Source of the DNA: Epiperipatus broadwayi
Taxonomy: Eukaryota > Onychophora > Udeonychophora > Euonychophora > Peripatidae
Assembly (NCBI GenBank): GCA_028023455.1
Contig: JAQFVV010012405.1
Location: 7,031,334 to 7,095,333 of the forward strand
Direction of reading: 5' to 3'
DNA: 64,000 nucleotides
Below are positions 22,795-34,096 of this stretch, one piece after another; the first letter of the stretch is position 1; the number at the start of each line of letters is the position of its first letter. The notes beneath the pieces were generated by a model. It was not told the origin of the DNA and made no database searches. It was given only the letters and a program-made list of their open reading frames with translations. A program made the translations under genes and the position numbers.

Positions 22795-22985
22795 TATATA
22801 TATATGTATGGGAGATGGTAATCCGGACTAACTGATGAGTGCTGGTTTAGTACAAAATACATGTACTGGTGATTATTTATCTTTTTTGCATGTGTGTAGT
22901 CATGTGTATCGGTAGTATGAGATAGAGTGGATAGTGAAGGGGCTTGAAAGTCTTGAGTTCAAATCCCCTATATTTACTATACTGA
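22795..22985 (+). repeat. Hammerhead-bearing SINE-like repeat, family H1
   Basis: After the ribozyme module the sequence GGTGATTATTTATC...GTGTATCGGTAGTATGAGATAGAGTGG...GGGGCTTGAAAGTCTTGAGTTCAAATCCCC matches the minus strand of 24990-25165 and the fragments in 37725-37915. GAGTTCAAATCCCC (22955-22968) resembles an RNA polymerase III B box. A ribozyme linked to a tRNA-like promoter is the arrangement known for the schistosome hammerhead SINE. Confidence 0.6.
22824..22871 (+). ncRNA. Hammerhead ribozyme copy, one core change
   Basis: CTGATGA is intact, stem II GTGCT/AGTAC gives five pairs, but the second core strand is AAAA rather than GAAA. Stem III (the TACATGTA region) and the closing base at the cleavage site are also altered. 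The copy is clearly homologous to 25118-25163 but probably inactive. Confidence 0.6.
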
Positions 22986-23639
22986 AAAGGAAATTCTTTC
23001 AGTGTAATGCTAAAATTTACTTTTTTTATTTAAAGGGGGTGTGTGGTTGGAATAATATAGCTATGGAGCATTTCAAATATTTTTTATATTGAGTTTAGCT
23101 AACGTTATGCATGGTTTTTTTTTCAAATGTTATTATGTATATTGTGTTGTCTAATTCCAAGTACAAATGTCACTGTTTCCAGCAGAACCCACTTCATCAT
23201 TTGTATATATAAAAGAATAAATTAAATTAGGATAGATAATTCCTTTTTTTTTAGTCACTTAGAAATGTGTTTATTTAGTTTTGATAAATAAAGAATAAAA
23301 GTATGATATTCTATCACTTTAAAAAAATAGTAACCTATATACATAGTTTGGCAGTATTCCATCCATAGTTTAATTTGTCATAGAATATCAGATTTTGGAG
23401 TGTAAGATCCTCATATTGATTTTACTTCCAATATTCAGCATTCAATTTTTTTTATGAATTCCAGAGCAATAAAACCATTCCATCATTTTATTTTATAACT
23501 ATATAGTTTAATTTAAAACATATAATAATGACAAATAAGAAATTGGATATCACTAATTAAGATTTATGACACCACAAATATTGAAAAAAAAAACAAGAAC
23601 TCATTTTGAAGTTGTTTTGATATTTTAAAGAGTAATAAT

Positions 23640-23760
23640 CATTAAAATCAGTCAATACTTAGACAATCCCTATACCAGTAACAATCAACAATCTCAACCT
23701 GTTGTCAAGGCAACCTCCTTTTAACAATAAAAGTGGAGCCATACCAGTGACATTAATATC
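23640..23760 (-). repeat. Dispersed repeat R1, minus copy
   Basis: Reverse complement of the R1 block at 19640-19735, including CAATACTTAGACAATCCC, CAACAATCTCAACCTG and GGCAACCTCCTTTTAA. It ends in CAGTGACATT, close to the right end of other copies. Confidence 0.7.
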
Positions 23761-24048
23761 ATAAAGAAAATAAAGTAATGTGTATACACTCTTATATCTA
23801 TGATGTCTTTTTAATTGTACTTATAAATTGTTTAAAAAAGTGTTGTTTTTTAAATTTTGCATGAATGATAGTTATGCCACTGGTGCATATCATTGAATAT
23901 TTCAATTCCAAAAAAGTAAAAAGAGTATTTCTTAACAATATGCTTTTATATTAGTTTTACTATTTATTTTATCAAATGATTATCACTTATTTAAATTTAG
24001 TGATGTAGTTTATTAGCGATTTCATTAGTAATATTTACCACATTATGT

Positions 24049-24545
24049 TAACGTACATGCGCTTTTTATGAATATTAATATTAATAAATGAATACTTTCA
24101 CTTCCAACACATGATAAAGTCTTTTTGAAAGAATAGAATGAATCCATCTATTCTTTCAACCCAAATGCTTATATATGGGCAAATCTTAAGTACTGGAAGT
24201 GAAAGCATGAGGATAAACCACTCACTTTAAATTACTTTTTATTATGTCTGAATGAATCATGCACATGAAATTATCTAGAACTTATGAAACGTCATTCTTA
24301 AATGAAACTAAACATATGTAAATGAGGCATTTATTTTATATAGCAACATAGTAAAAAGTAATTTAAAGTGAGTGGTTTATCCTCATGCTTTCATTTCCAG
24401 TACTTAAGATTTGCCCATATATAAGCATTTGGGTTGAAAGAATAGATGGATTCATTCTATTCTTTCGAAAAGACTTTATCTTGTGTTGGAAGTGAAATTA
24501 TTCATTTATTAGTATTAATATTCATAAAAAGTGCATGTATGTTAG
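24049..24545. mobile_element. Large foldback element, ~195-bp arms
   Basis: The left arm (24049-24242) starts TAACGTACATGCGC and includes CCAAATGCTTATATATGGGC. The right arm (24353-24545) is its reverse complement, ending GTGCATGTATGTTAG. The loop is about 110 bp. A second inverted pair, AAATGAGGCATTTATTTTAT (about 24320) and its complement (about 24590-24612), extends the structure to the right and suggests nested palindromes. Confidence 0.8.
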
Positions 24546-24764
24546 CTTGAAAGGCTGATCTTTAATGCATTACAATTTATAAACATAGCACTATATAAAA
24601 TAAATGCCTCATTTACACCTTATGTTATGTTGGTGATATTTCTTTTCATTACTTAATCATTTATGAATTGATTTTATATATCTATATAATACAATTTACT
24701 ACATTTTTATAGTCAGTTTTTGCAATGCAGTAAATTTTTATTTCATGTGTTTGTATATTATAGT

Positions 24765-24795
24765 CTGATGAAGTCTGCTGATCAGTTGAAACTGC
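24765..24795 (+). other. CTGATGA...GAAAC motif, possible Penelope-like 3' end
   Basis: TCTGATGAAGTC followed by CAGTTGAAAC resembles the motif at 4934-4961. The intervening bases pair poorly, so a functional hammerhead is unlikely. It may mark the end of a decayed Penelope-like element. Confidence 0.25.
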
Positions 24796-24974
24796 TAAAA
24801 AATATTGTTTAAAAAATAAAAATGTATTGCTTTGCAAAAAGTGACTTGATTTAGAAAGTGTATTAAATGGTATTTTATACATTATATTGTTGTAGTTTAA
24901 TACCAAGTAAGATATTTTAATTTATTAAATATATACTCTAAATAAATTAAATTAATAATTATAAATATAATAAC

Positions 24975-25185
24975 TGAAACACAGGCTTATTATATACCTG
25001 TGTCTATATATGTAATATAGGGTATATGAGCACAGACTTTCAGATGACCCATCACTCTCCACTCTATCTAATAACACTGATACACTCAAGCACATATATG
25101 CTGAAAACATAAATAATCACCAATATACGTATTTCATGCTAAACCAGCAATCATCAGTTGGTCCAGATTATAGAAATATATTTAT
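24975..25185 (-). repeat. Hammerhead-bearing SINE-like repeat H1, minus copy
   Basis: Minus-strand homologue of 22795-22985, with the ribozyme at its 5' side and an ATAGAGTGGAGAGTGATGG block downstream. Its tail (CCCTATATTACATATATAGA, CACAGGTATATAATAAGCC, GTGTTTCAGTTA) recurs on the plus strand at about 62155-62220, which helps define the 3' part of the family. Confidence 0.65.
25118..25163 (-). ncRNA. Hammerhead ribozyme, best-preserved copy (type I, short stem III)
   Basis: Reading the minus strand from 25163: stem I ACCAA (25162-25158); core CUGAUGA (25157-25151); stem II UGCU (25149-25146) with AGCA (25140-25137) around loop GGUUU; GAAA (25135-25132); stem III AUA (25132-25130) with UAU (25127-25125) around a two-base loop; cleavage base A at 25124; then UUGGU (25123-25119) completing five stem I pairs. 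All invariant core bases are present. The one weakness is a U-U opposition at the base of stem II. Cleavage would fall between 25124 and 25123. A three-pair stem III with a two-base loop is typical of retroelement hammerheads and often needs dimer formation for activity. Confidence 0.75.
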
Positions 25186-25229
25186 AAAAAGATCACTATT
25201 GTAATATTGTTCTACATGTTTCTGTGTTG

Positions 25230-25345
25230 TGGCTAGACTGCTGAACTCCAGAACTCAAGGGCCATAGATTGCATCTTCAATTTTGTCATTTCTGGTGTTT
25301 GAACTTTTCATGAATTCCTAATCAATAAATGATTTCACTATAATT
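25230..25345 (+). repeat. SINE-like repeat S1, copy 1
   Basis: The tRNA-like head (GTGGCTAGACTGCTGAACTC) is followed by a body, TTCTGGTGTTTGAACTTTTC.TGAATTCCTAATCAATAAATGA, shared with 39770-39925, 39945-40055 and, on the minus strand, 50690-50790. A tRNA-derived short interspersed element is likely. Confidence 0.55.
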
Positions 25346-25789
25346 AAGCTCTTAAATTTTCAGTTTTGATTTTAACGTTCTTTTTACTGATTTAATTTTT
25401 TATATATATTTTCAATAAATTTGCTGAAATGAAAGCAAGCAAAGTGCAATTAAAATAATTATTTTCTTCCATCATTCTCCCCACCCCACAAAAATATCCC
25501 TCTCCTCACTCAAAGAATAAAACCCTTGCTTAGGACTCATAAAAACCCAATTATGGTATCAAATGTAATTATTAAATAGTAGAATATCAGGTAAAATAAA
25601 GTCCCATTTGAATCTTCGGTCTATTTTAACTATGTTAAACATGGGTACATACAAATGGATCTATACATTTTTGAACCACATCATTCTAAGCACTTCATAA
25701 TATGGTTGTTGCCTGAAAATAATGTAAATGTTTGAAGTGTGAAAATAGTCAAATGTAGTTACCTATATAAGATTTTATATGTACAACAT

Positions 25790-25880
25790 ATATATAATTC
25801 TAGATACAGATTTTAAATGCTTTCTCTTCTGGCATTTATCAGAAAAGTTTGTTTAGAGCTATTAGCAAGTTCATTATATA
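25790..25880 (+). repeat. Dispersed repeat S4, partial copy
   Basis: GATTTTAAATGCTTTCTCTTCTGGCATTTAT...GTTTGTTTAGAGCTATTAGCAAG is similar to 33935-34015 (TTGGCATTTATGTAAACAAAGC, TTGTTTGGAGCTGATTGG). Its identity is unknown. Confidence 0.5.
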
Positions 25881-26110
25881 AATTTTGTCGCACAAGCTTA
25901 ATAGGTTAAGTCACATAATGTATGACATGATTTTTTTACTAATATATATATAATTTTATGTGGCAGTTTTGCAAGAAATATATTGTGGATTAAATGGGAA
26001 GCTAAGGTAGTAAAATGGAAATTATTTAAGCTATGTAGATTTTGTTAGACAATGTAGTTGTTTTTCCAAATAATGCTTCAGAACTTCAGGAAATGTTGCA
26101 AGAATTAGAT

Positions 26111-26432
26111 CAGAGGTCACCAAAGTGGTCTATATAGACCCCCAGGGGTCTATTTAACAAAAGTAGGGGGGGCGATCTGAGCCAGGGGGTCGATTGGGGG
26201 TCAAAGGAAAAACAATTCTTAATTTGCAAATCACACATATTATTCATAAAACTATTGTTACACAATGTAAAATTACTTTAATAAATGTTTAAAATCATAA
26301 AATAAATGTACAAACACAGTACCTAATAGATAGTTTTATTTTAATTAACTGAAAATTACTTTTTTGGGGGGTCGAAGGAGATTTTGAAAAATTATATAGG
26401 GGTCTATGATCAAAAAAGTTTGGTGACCCCTG
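26111..26432. mobile_element. hAT-type MITE with 8-bp target duplication
   Basis: It starts CAGAGGTCACCAAA and ends TTTGGTGACCCCTG, inverted ends of the hAT type, flanked by AATTAGAT (26103-26110) and AGTTAGAT (26433-26440), an eight-base target duplication with one change. The interior is G-rich near both ends (GGGGGGTCGA) and has no transposase frame, so it must have been mobilised in trans. Eight-base duplications and CAG...CTG ends are hallmarks of hAT elements. Confidence 0.85.
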
Positions 26433-26534
26433 AGTTAGATGAAAGTAAGAAAATAGGATTGAGATAAATGCTAAAAAGACTAACTCATTATTCAATGGAT
26501 TTTTTTCAAATGAAGAAAATAAAGAATGTAAATA

Positions 26535-26762
26535 ATTAAGACAGGTTATAACCTGTATCAAATGCACCTTGAATTTTTTATAATAGTCAAGCAATATCTT
26601 TATTTTGCTGATAGAGGGACCTCTCAAACCATGACACAAAATAGAGACTTTTATAAAGATAAGAATGGCCATCTTATCTTTGACCTAAATTTCCATCTAT
26701 AGTTGTTGTTCTCTCCACTATTTAAGTCCATTATTATAAAAATTTCAAGGTGCATTTGATAC
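26535..26762. mobile_element. MITE with inverted ends, family M2
   Basis: GTATCAAATGCACCTTGAA (26555-26573) is inverted at 26733-26762 (TTCAAGGTGCATTTGATAC). The left part, including AGACAGGTTATAACCTGT and the AATATCTTTATTTTGCTGAT region, recurs in opposite orientation at 58981-59070. The family is non-coding. Confidence 0.65.
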
Positions 26763-26763
26763 A

Positions 26764-27405
26764 TATACTTCCTGTGAACTTAATAAATAATTACAACTTT
26801 AAAATAAAGAATGATAATGGTGAGTTAAAAGAAGTTATCAATTACAAATACCTTGGCCAGATTATTACTAAAGATGAAGACATAATGGATGAAATTAATC
26901 ATAGAATTAAACTTGGTTGGAGTGCTTTTGGTAGACATAACTTAATATTACATGAAATATTCACATGTAATTGAAAATTGAAGATTTTTAATAAATGTGT
27001 TTTATCAGTTCTTACTTATGGATCTGAGACTTGGACTCTTAACAGCAGAGCAATACAGAGACTACAGATCACTTAACCTAATGAAGTATGAAGAGATGCT
27101 GCATATTAGGAGTAACAAACAGTTTGAAAACAAAATACATGAATATGAGCACAAACAGGTATTACAAATATCATTGAAAGAATTAAGAGACTAAAAGGGA
27201 GTTGGGTTGAATATATTGAAATTTTAAATTGTATTTTAAGAGTTTTTTTTTAAAAAAAAAGACCTAGAAGGAGATCACTTATGGAATGGATGGATGAAAT
27301 AAAAAAATGTGCTGGGGTGATGTGGAGAAGAGATGCTAGAGATCAGAGAAGCTAGATTGAACTTGAAGTGACCATTCTTGATGATGATGATGATGATGAT
27401 AAAAG
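26764..27405 (+). pseudogene. RTE-type LINE remnant (RT C-terminal region) with (GAT)n tail
   Basis: Conceptual translation with frameshifts gives, in order, VINYKYLGQIITKDED, INHRIKLGWSAFGRH, CVLSVLTYGSETWTL, YEEMLHIRSNKQF, PRRRSLMEWMDEIKKC and GVMWRRDARDQRS. These are the conserved blocks downstream of the catalytic region in RTE/BovB-related and similar LINE reverse transcriptases (compare YLG, GW.AFG, LTYGSETWT and RW.D). The copy lacks the RT catalytic YADD and the endonuclease, carries several frameshifts and stops, and ends in a GATGAT microsatellite as RTE 3' ends do. Four minus-strand tails of the same family lie at 41733, 43985, 50284 and 53160. The exact clade is inferred. Confidence 0.8.
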
Positions 27406-30400
27406 ATATTATGTTGAATAAAAAAGTTATGCAAATATTAATTGATTCTTAATCCTTCTAAAAAAATTCTGTACTTTTTTGGACCAGCACTGTTTTTTAT
27501 ATTTTGTCAATCACAGAAGTTACACATGATGGAAAAAATATATGTTGAGTAGTTTTTGCTCTTTGGTGATTCATTAAAATCTAAATATACAATATTTTCA
27601 TACTTGATATTATTTTTGAAGCAAAAAATCATTTCTGTAATCAAAGTAATTGGAAAAATTTGAAATAATGTTTGCATCTTTTGCATATGATTAAAAGCAT
27701 CCATTTATATTGAATGACTAAATTTCATTACTAATTGCTAAAAGCTTTGATTATTTTCCAAATAAATTTTCCAAATGGTATATGAAAATTATCAATAAAT
27801 TTATTATTCATATTCACAGTTCAGTTTGATGTAGTTATAAAGTCTTAAACTTAAGAATAAAAAGTTCCTGAATCACTGTTCAATCTGCCACTTAAATATC
27901 ATATGATATCCATAGCAACTATATTTGATTTGTTTCTTAAATTGTAATGATGATTTGTGTAATAGTTCATTGTTAACATATATACTATATTTAATAAAAT
28001 CATAAAATATTGTTTTGAAATTATTCACTTCAATCTCTAATTTAAATTGTTTATGAATTATCTGAATAAATTTGAAAACAACATTACAGAATTTCTATTG
28101 GTTTACTCTTTTTCAAATATTTAAGCGTCGAATCCTCCAAGAAATTTAGTATATAACCTCTTATTTCCAGTGCTTGAACATCTTTTGATTTCCTGAGCAA
28201 CTAACTGTAAATTTCACAATAATCTAGTCACTATAGAATCATATCTCATGATAGGAAAAGTGAAATCCAGGTCATCTATTTAAACTCCATTAAGACCAAT
28301 TATATATATTTATAACTTCCAAAAAAAAATGTCAGCGCCAGCATGGAATAAATATTGTAATAAAAATAATGAATTACAACTGTGATAATATATTTAAAAA
28401 ACTATAACAAGCCATAAAATTACTTTGAATTAATTTCTTAACTTTCTTCAACTGAAAACCATTTAAATTCAAATATAGCGGATGTAAACGTCGACAAGCC
28501 ATATCCTAAGATTTCCGAATATTAACATTAGTAAATTGTCGATTAATTATGGACATCCTATATTTGACATCTATTGTCCAAACTTTCTGCCTAAGCCTAA
28601 AGTGGCTTTGGTAAGCGTATTTGACCCTACTATATATATTCAAATTTTCATAAAGGCAAATCTGTTCTCAAACTCCATTGTATTACACTAGGCGCATCAG
28701 GGTAATAATTTGAACTATTGTCTCTCACTCTATATACATTTCCTCAACTTTCTTCATTCACTAGATGATCTATAGGTATTTAATATTTGGAACTTATATC
28801 AGTAATTTTTCGTTATATTCTACTCTCTGCAGGGCAGGGTCTGATTCCTATCCATATTTAAGACGTTATAGAGGGGAAATAATCATTACACAGTAAAGGT
28901 ATTTCCAATTTATATGTTTGTAGATTATGAAATTGTTTCCAAAAACATATTTGGACTTGTTAGACGTGCTCACTTTTCATTTCCAGCATGTCAAATTTTA
29001 CATTTATATACATTGTGTGTGCATATATATATATAATTATTATAAGTTTATAAGCAAGTTAAACTTTTTCTTAAAAAAATTTATCTACATATTGAAAGTT
29101 AATGGCTTTAAAAAAAAAAAAAATAGATTTGATAACCATTCTATTTAATTTTAAATCTTCCTTCCAAATTAAATTCTCTTCTATTTAAACAATCAATTAC
29201 AATTTATTGATTAAAACTGTTTTGGATGGTTGGAAAGAAGGGGGAAGCAGTTAAGTTCTGTTGTAAATGACAATTGATAAGTTGAAATTTAACAATATTT
29301 GAAGGGACTAAAGAAAGTGGAACTCCCACTTCTTACAATGCCTATGGAGATAGACCTGGAGAAGCGTTTATTTGAAAAGAAGAGGATTAGTTTTTTCATC
29401 ACCAGTTCAGTTTTAATCACCTAGGGTCTCTCAGATTTGAATTTTATCACCCAAAATGATTGGAGTTTCATTATGAGTCTTAGCACACATTTTGATTACA
29501 TTAACATATTAAAAGAAATCAGATCTGTAATGACATACAGTGTAAGCTTTATCATTGAAAAACAACAATTGTTCCGAGTGATATCAATTTTAGTATCGCT
29601 ATTGACAACAATGGTGATGGGTGAGGGTGGATTAGCCCAATTTGACACACAATTTATTCATTAACAAATCACTGAACTGGACATAAAAGACGGCTTTTAG
29701 ATGGGTCTAGGAAACTAAAGAAATTTTGACTGGTATCCTAAGTAATGCATTAAACTAGACAGAAGCTTATTTGCATAGACTATATAAAGAGGGCTATTAA
29801 AACTAGATGAAGCTAAGCAGAGTTTTATATCATTAAAAAATAATAATTAGAAAAATAATTCTTTTATTGTACAAGTTTTTTTCCCACTATCTGACTATAT
29901 TTTCGTAAAAATGATTGTTGTGTGTATATGTGTGTGTGGGGGGAGGGGAGGTATTAGCATCTAATTCATGACTACTATGTCTCTTTCCTTTTTTTCTCAT
30001 TTCTTTCTTTATACTCTGTGTATCCAGATAAAAGATATAACAATCTTATATTATTCACTGCCAGGCAAAGACTTCCTTAACAAATTTGTCTTCTGATCGG
30101 ATAAGTTTCTACTCCCCAGAATTGTTACCTACAGTTTATTGAGCATGTTCATGATTCTTCTTTCTTGCTCTACATTCTTAGTTAAGTATACGAATTAAAC
30201 GACCGGTAATTGGTTTTACTAATTATAGCAAAATATCCGGAAAAATCTTTTAACTTTTTTAGAAATTCTCCGCCATTGATAAAAAAAATGTAGGTAGATG
30301 ATAAAACATTATATCATGTTATTACCGTATATATGTGTTAGCATGTATGATTAAAGCCCTTGAGGGCAAAGGTTGTGGATCTCTTGCCATGCCTACAATC

Positions 30401-30800
30401 TGAAATTTGAATCGAGACCGTGTAAAATTTAGGATTATTCTCTTAAGTAATTATTTCACAGCCAATGTAGCTATCTATCTAGAATTTGTTGATAAAAAGC
30501 TATCTAGAGGGTAAAAATGAAGTTAGTCAATATAGCTAACCAATTTAGCATTGGTTGAGAAATGGATATCTATAAATTAAAAGTTGAAAAACTTATCAAG
30601 CCTTCACTATCTAGACGTTGGCAAGTCTCGATGAAAAAAAAAATCCTTCTCGTTCGCTGACGCCTTATATGGAGCTGTTGGAAGGGCTTTTTTCCTGCAT
30701 TTGGGTTATTTATTAATTAAAAAGGTTGTAATTTATATATTATCCGTAGTAGCAATTAATTATCACTTAAAATATTTTTTATGAAATATTTATTAAAAAA
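27406..30800. other. Non-coding stretch, no gene recognised
   Basis: No convincing gene or repeat was found. Slightly more complex sequence lies at about 28440-28640 and 29200-29800, where a 75-codon frame (29437-29664) shows no motif. A G-rich run (GTGTGTGGGGGGAGGGGAGG) lies at about 29932-29951. Around 30350-30430 a string ending GAATCGAGACC may be a decayed SINE. Confidence 0.45.
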
Positions 30801-31689
30801 TATTATGTTTTAATCTATGGCTGTGTTGGTAATCCATTTGTTGTTGTTTTTTTTTTTTTTTAAATTGATAATAAAATCATTAATTTGAGTTTGGACTTGA
30901 ATCCATCTCTGTACTTTTCTATTTATATTTTCCACTTGTATTTTTTTAAATTAAAACCCCATGTTTCACAACCATAAGTTAAAATATTTAAGAAACATTA
31001 CATTAATAATTATACATATTTAATTTTTAATATGTAGACACATTTTATTTATTTATATTTAAAATATATACTTTTGTTCATAACTTGATCGTCATTTATT
31101 AGAACATGTAATACAAAAATTAAAGAAGTCAGAAAATTTAAATGCATCTAGAAAAAGAAGATCGATAAATAATTTATCATTCTTGTCCATAATAATGTTT
31201 GCTTACCTTTTTTTATATACTATTATAATCATATTTTGTTTATAACTAGTTGTGATATATGGAAGAAAAAAAATATTTTAAAATCATCAAAATTATTAAG
31301 TCTAAATTTTTAAATAAAATAGTATTGATTACAAGCCCGGAATTTTTTCCAGATAGCTCAGCTATAGTCAATTGTTGATCATCTAATATTGGTCAGTAAA
31401 GTGTAGTCAAAGTATACTTAACTGGGAGAGCAACAATAATGGAAATCCACTCAAAGCCTCATCATTTACATATTGGCATGCTTGATAAATCCTGATCTCT
31501 CTTTCACTTCTCAGTGAATCAGCCTTACTGAATGACTGTTTGAAGGCTGTTTTCTATTTGCCTTTATAGCAGAAACTTAAAAAATATTTGTAGTCATTGT
31601 AAAATTAATTACTCCCCCTTTGTCTCTCTTCATACTCTATATTCTGTCATTTGTACTTATTATATTTATTACTCTATATGGTTAAATTC

Positions 31690-31800
31690 AGCAATAGAGA
31701 GGCAGCTTTTGGAGCCTAAGATCCATGAATCATGATTCAGCTCTGAAATTTCAGATTATTTGAAGTTTGTGTGAACTCCAATACAATAGACCATTTGATT
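31690..31800 (+). repeat. SINE-like repeat S3, copy
   Basis: GAGGCAGCTTTTGGAGCC...CTGAAATTTCAGATTATTTG...GTGAACTCCAATA resembles 58680-58810, where the same CTGAAATTTTCAGAATAGTTG body follows a tRNA-like head. A tRNA-derived element is suspected. Confidence 0.4.
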
Positions 31801-32080
31801 TTTTTTTTTAATTTTCACTGTAATACTAATTAAAAAGCAGTACCTTATTATTATATCAGCCTAAACTGTGACATCAATAATGGCATTTGATGTAGTAGCT
31901 ACATTAAATAGTTAAGGCAGCAGTGATTTCTATTTATACTCATGACACAGGTTTTGGAATCAATATTAACCTGTGCTATCTAAAAAAAAAAATACATCTG
32001 AATTGACACACATTTTAATTTAATCTTTTATTACATATACCAGACTGCATCAGGCTGTGTAAAGCCTGGTATTTTTTTTT

Positions 32081-32231
32081 AATGTAAATTAAACAAAAGA
32101 TTTTAATATTATATATTAAACATGAAAAATGTAGCGAACCACAAGGCCATCAATTCAACTTCACTTATACAACAAACAAAACTTTTTAAGATTTAATGTA
32201 AATTAAACAAAAGATTTTAATATATTAAACA
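32081..32231 (+). repeat. Spaced direct repeat
   Basis: AATGTAAATTAAACAAAAGA plus TTTTAATAT and ATATTAAAC occurs at 32081-32122 and again at 32194-32231, separated by about 70 unrelated bases. This is probably a local duplication. Confidence 0.75.
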
Positions 32232-33830
32232 CCATGAAAGACCAACATTTCGACTTCTATTATATGCTACTAAAAACTAAATGTAAATACGGTATTAAAG
32301 CATCTAATTTTTAAACCCTCACTATATATCACATTCCAAACATGAATTTATGTACTGTAATCATATTTTTTTCATGTTTTAAATACTATACCTAAAGCAC
32401 ATGTTTTTTTGTGAGTGGTTTTTTAATGGCGGAGATTGTTTTTGTAATAATTGATTGCTTTAACAAAGTTTTTTTTTTAATTTTATGCAAATTAAACAAA
32501 ATATTTAAATGTTATACAAATACATTTCTGAATTTTAATAAAGCTAAATTAAAATTTACATTTTTAAATATACACATTATATTTGACATTTACTGGAGTA
32601 CACTTGGAATAATTTTTTTTTTCAATAGCATCTGACTAATTGTAATAGTTTTTTTAGCTTTACTAATAGTTACCATTTATTTATGCCAGAATACAAAAAT
32701 ATTTGTCATTTTTGTAAGATTTTTTATTAAATATAATATTTGTAATATTTTTTTCCATTGGTTGCTTTAACAATTTTTTTTAAGAATTAATGTTAGTATG
32801 TTTTTTTATTAAACACTGCTAATTTATAAAAGTATGTTAACATTGCTAAGTATGTCCTTTATTTGAACTATATTAGGGGATTGATAGAGCATGAAAGCAC
32901 AGTGTGCCTTAGCATCTGTTTATGAATCAATGTTTGTGGTGGGTTCTGCAGCTGCATGGGAACCTTTACCATGAAATATATAATATATTTCTGTAATTAA
33001 AACCCACTCATACTGATTTTTTTTCACAGCATTTTTGTATTTAATGACAGAATTATTTCCTTTGCATAAATGTAATGGTTGTGACATCATCAGACAAACA
33101 TTCATTCACCAATATATGGATTTTATATAAAAGATATCCTCCTCCTTTTTTTATTTATCAATTATGATATAATCCCCATATTTTCTGTCTCAAAATTTAT
33201 TAATTTACTATTGCAAAAATTACTAAACAAAAATTAAAAAACTGAAATAAAATTTTAATTTTCTAAATTTAAATTTTCAAATTTACAATGCAATCTCATG
33301 CTGTTATACAAAGCAGACATTAAAAAAATAGCTGTTGCTACTTATGCTCTACAAATAATCACACTCTTAACATTTATCAATTTAAAATCATGTATTCATT
33401 GTAACTTTTACATTTTATCATCATCAGTTTTCAGTACAAGGAAGGAATGAAGAAGGTTACTAAGTTTAACTTTTTTATTGATGTCTTAGTATGTTTGCAT
33501 AATTTTTAAATAATTGTCCATGCTGCATGCTCATGAAAAATATCCATCTTAATCATTTATATGTTAATCATATATATTACACAGTAATCTGGTTTTTCTT
33601 TTGTCTATTTTTTTTTTGATGTTTTGATATATGTACATAAATGTTAAATAAATTATATATACTATGTCTGCAGAATATATAGATATGCTTCTAAAAGTCA
33701 GAGCCCCAAGAATAGATGGATTCATTCTATTTTTGATCCTTTGTTCAACATTTAGTGCTTTTATCTCATGATTTGTGGGAGGTGATTTTCTCCCTTTGAT
33801 TACATTGAGTTACCTTTGTTTAAAGTTTAT
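32232..33830. other. AT-rich stretch, nothing recognised
   Basis: T-rich and AT-rich sequence without frames or RNA genes. At about 33711-33735 the string AGAATAGATGGATTCATTCTA repeats part of the right arm of the 24.4-kb foldback, so a fragment of that family may be here. Confidence 0.45.
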
Positions 33831-33831
33831 A

Positions 33832-33864
33832 CAAACACACACACACACATATATATATATATAT
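33832..33864 (+). repeat. (AC)n(AT)n microsatellite
   Basis: A short AC run passes directly into an AT run. It precedes the dispersed repeat at 33866-34015. Confidence 0.9.
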
Positions 33865-33865
33865 T

Positions 33866-34016
33866 AGTCTCCCAGCCCTTCACTGACATGAGCTAATAAG
33901 CTCAAAACCAGTTGGTCTGGAGGTGGATGACAACGATAGAGATTTTGAATTCTATCTCTTTTGGCATTTATGTAAACAAAGCTTGTTTGGAGCTGATTGG
34001 TAAGCTCCATCTAGTG

Positions 34017-34019
<3 letters not shown>
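33866..34019 (+). repeat. Dispersed repeat S4, fuller copy
   Basis: Complex segment (GTCTCCCAGCCCTTCACTGA, GAGCTAATAAGCTC, CAGTTGGTCTGGAGG) between two AT microsatellites. Its second half matches 25800-25880. Flanking by AT microsatellites on both sides is common for short interspersed elements with AT-repeat tails. Confidence 0.5.

Positions 34020-34020
<1 letters not shown>

Positions 34021-34091
<71 letters not shown>
34021..34091 (+). repeat. (AT)n microsatellite, 71 bp
   Basis: A perfect dinucleotide run of about 35 units directly follows the dispersed repeat ending in AGTGATCA. Confidence 0.98.

Positions 34092-34096
<5 letters not shown>

Larger units (their letters stand above)
22430..23078. 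mobile_element. MITE family M1, second copy, with nested hammerhead repeat
   Basis: The ends ATTTGAAACACCCCATGGC...CAGCTACAGTCCCCCTTTA and TAAAGGGGGTGTGTGG...GCATTTCAAAT are reverse complements over about 48 bp and match those of 11623-11975. The interior is longer (about 650 bp in total) because a hammerhead-bearing repeat (about 22795-22985) lies inside it. That ordering implies M1 inserted first and the ribozyme repeat later, unless the repeat is a native part of this longer version. Confidence 0.7.

Noticed and set aside
24765-24795. Sixth hammerhead ribozyme
   Set aside because: CTGATGA and GAAAC are present but stem II does not pair properly and no stem I is visible.
26295-26672. 125-codon minus-strand frame
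   Set aside because: It spans the end of the hAT MITE, its target duplication and the start of the M2 MITE, so it joins unrelated repeats.
33912-34094. Frame ending in alternating I-Y residues
   Set aside because: The second half is just the (AT)n microsatellite translated.
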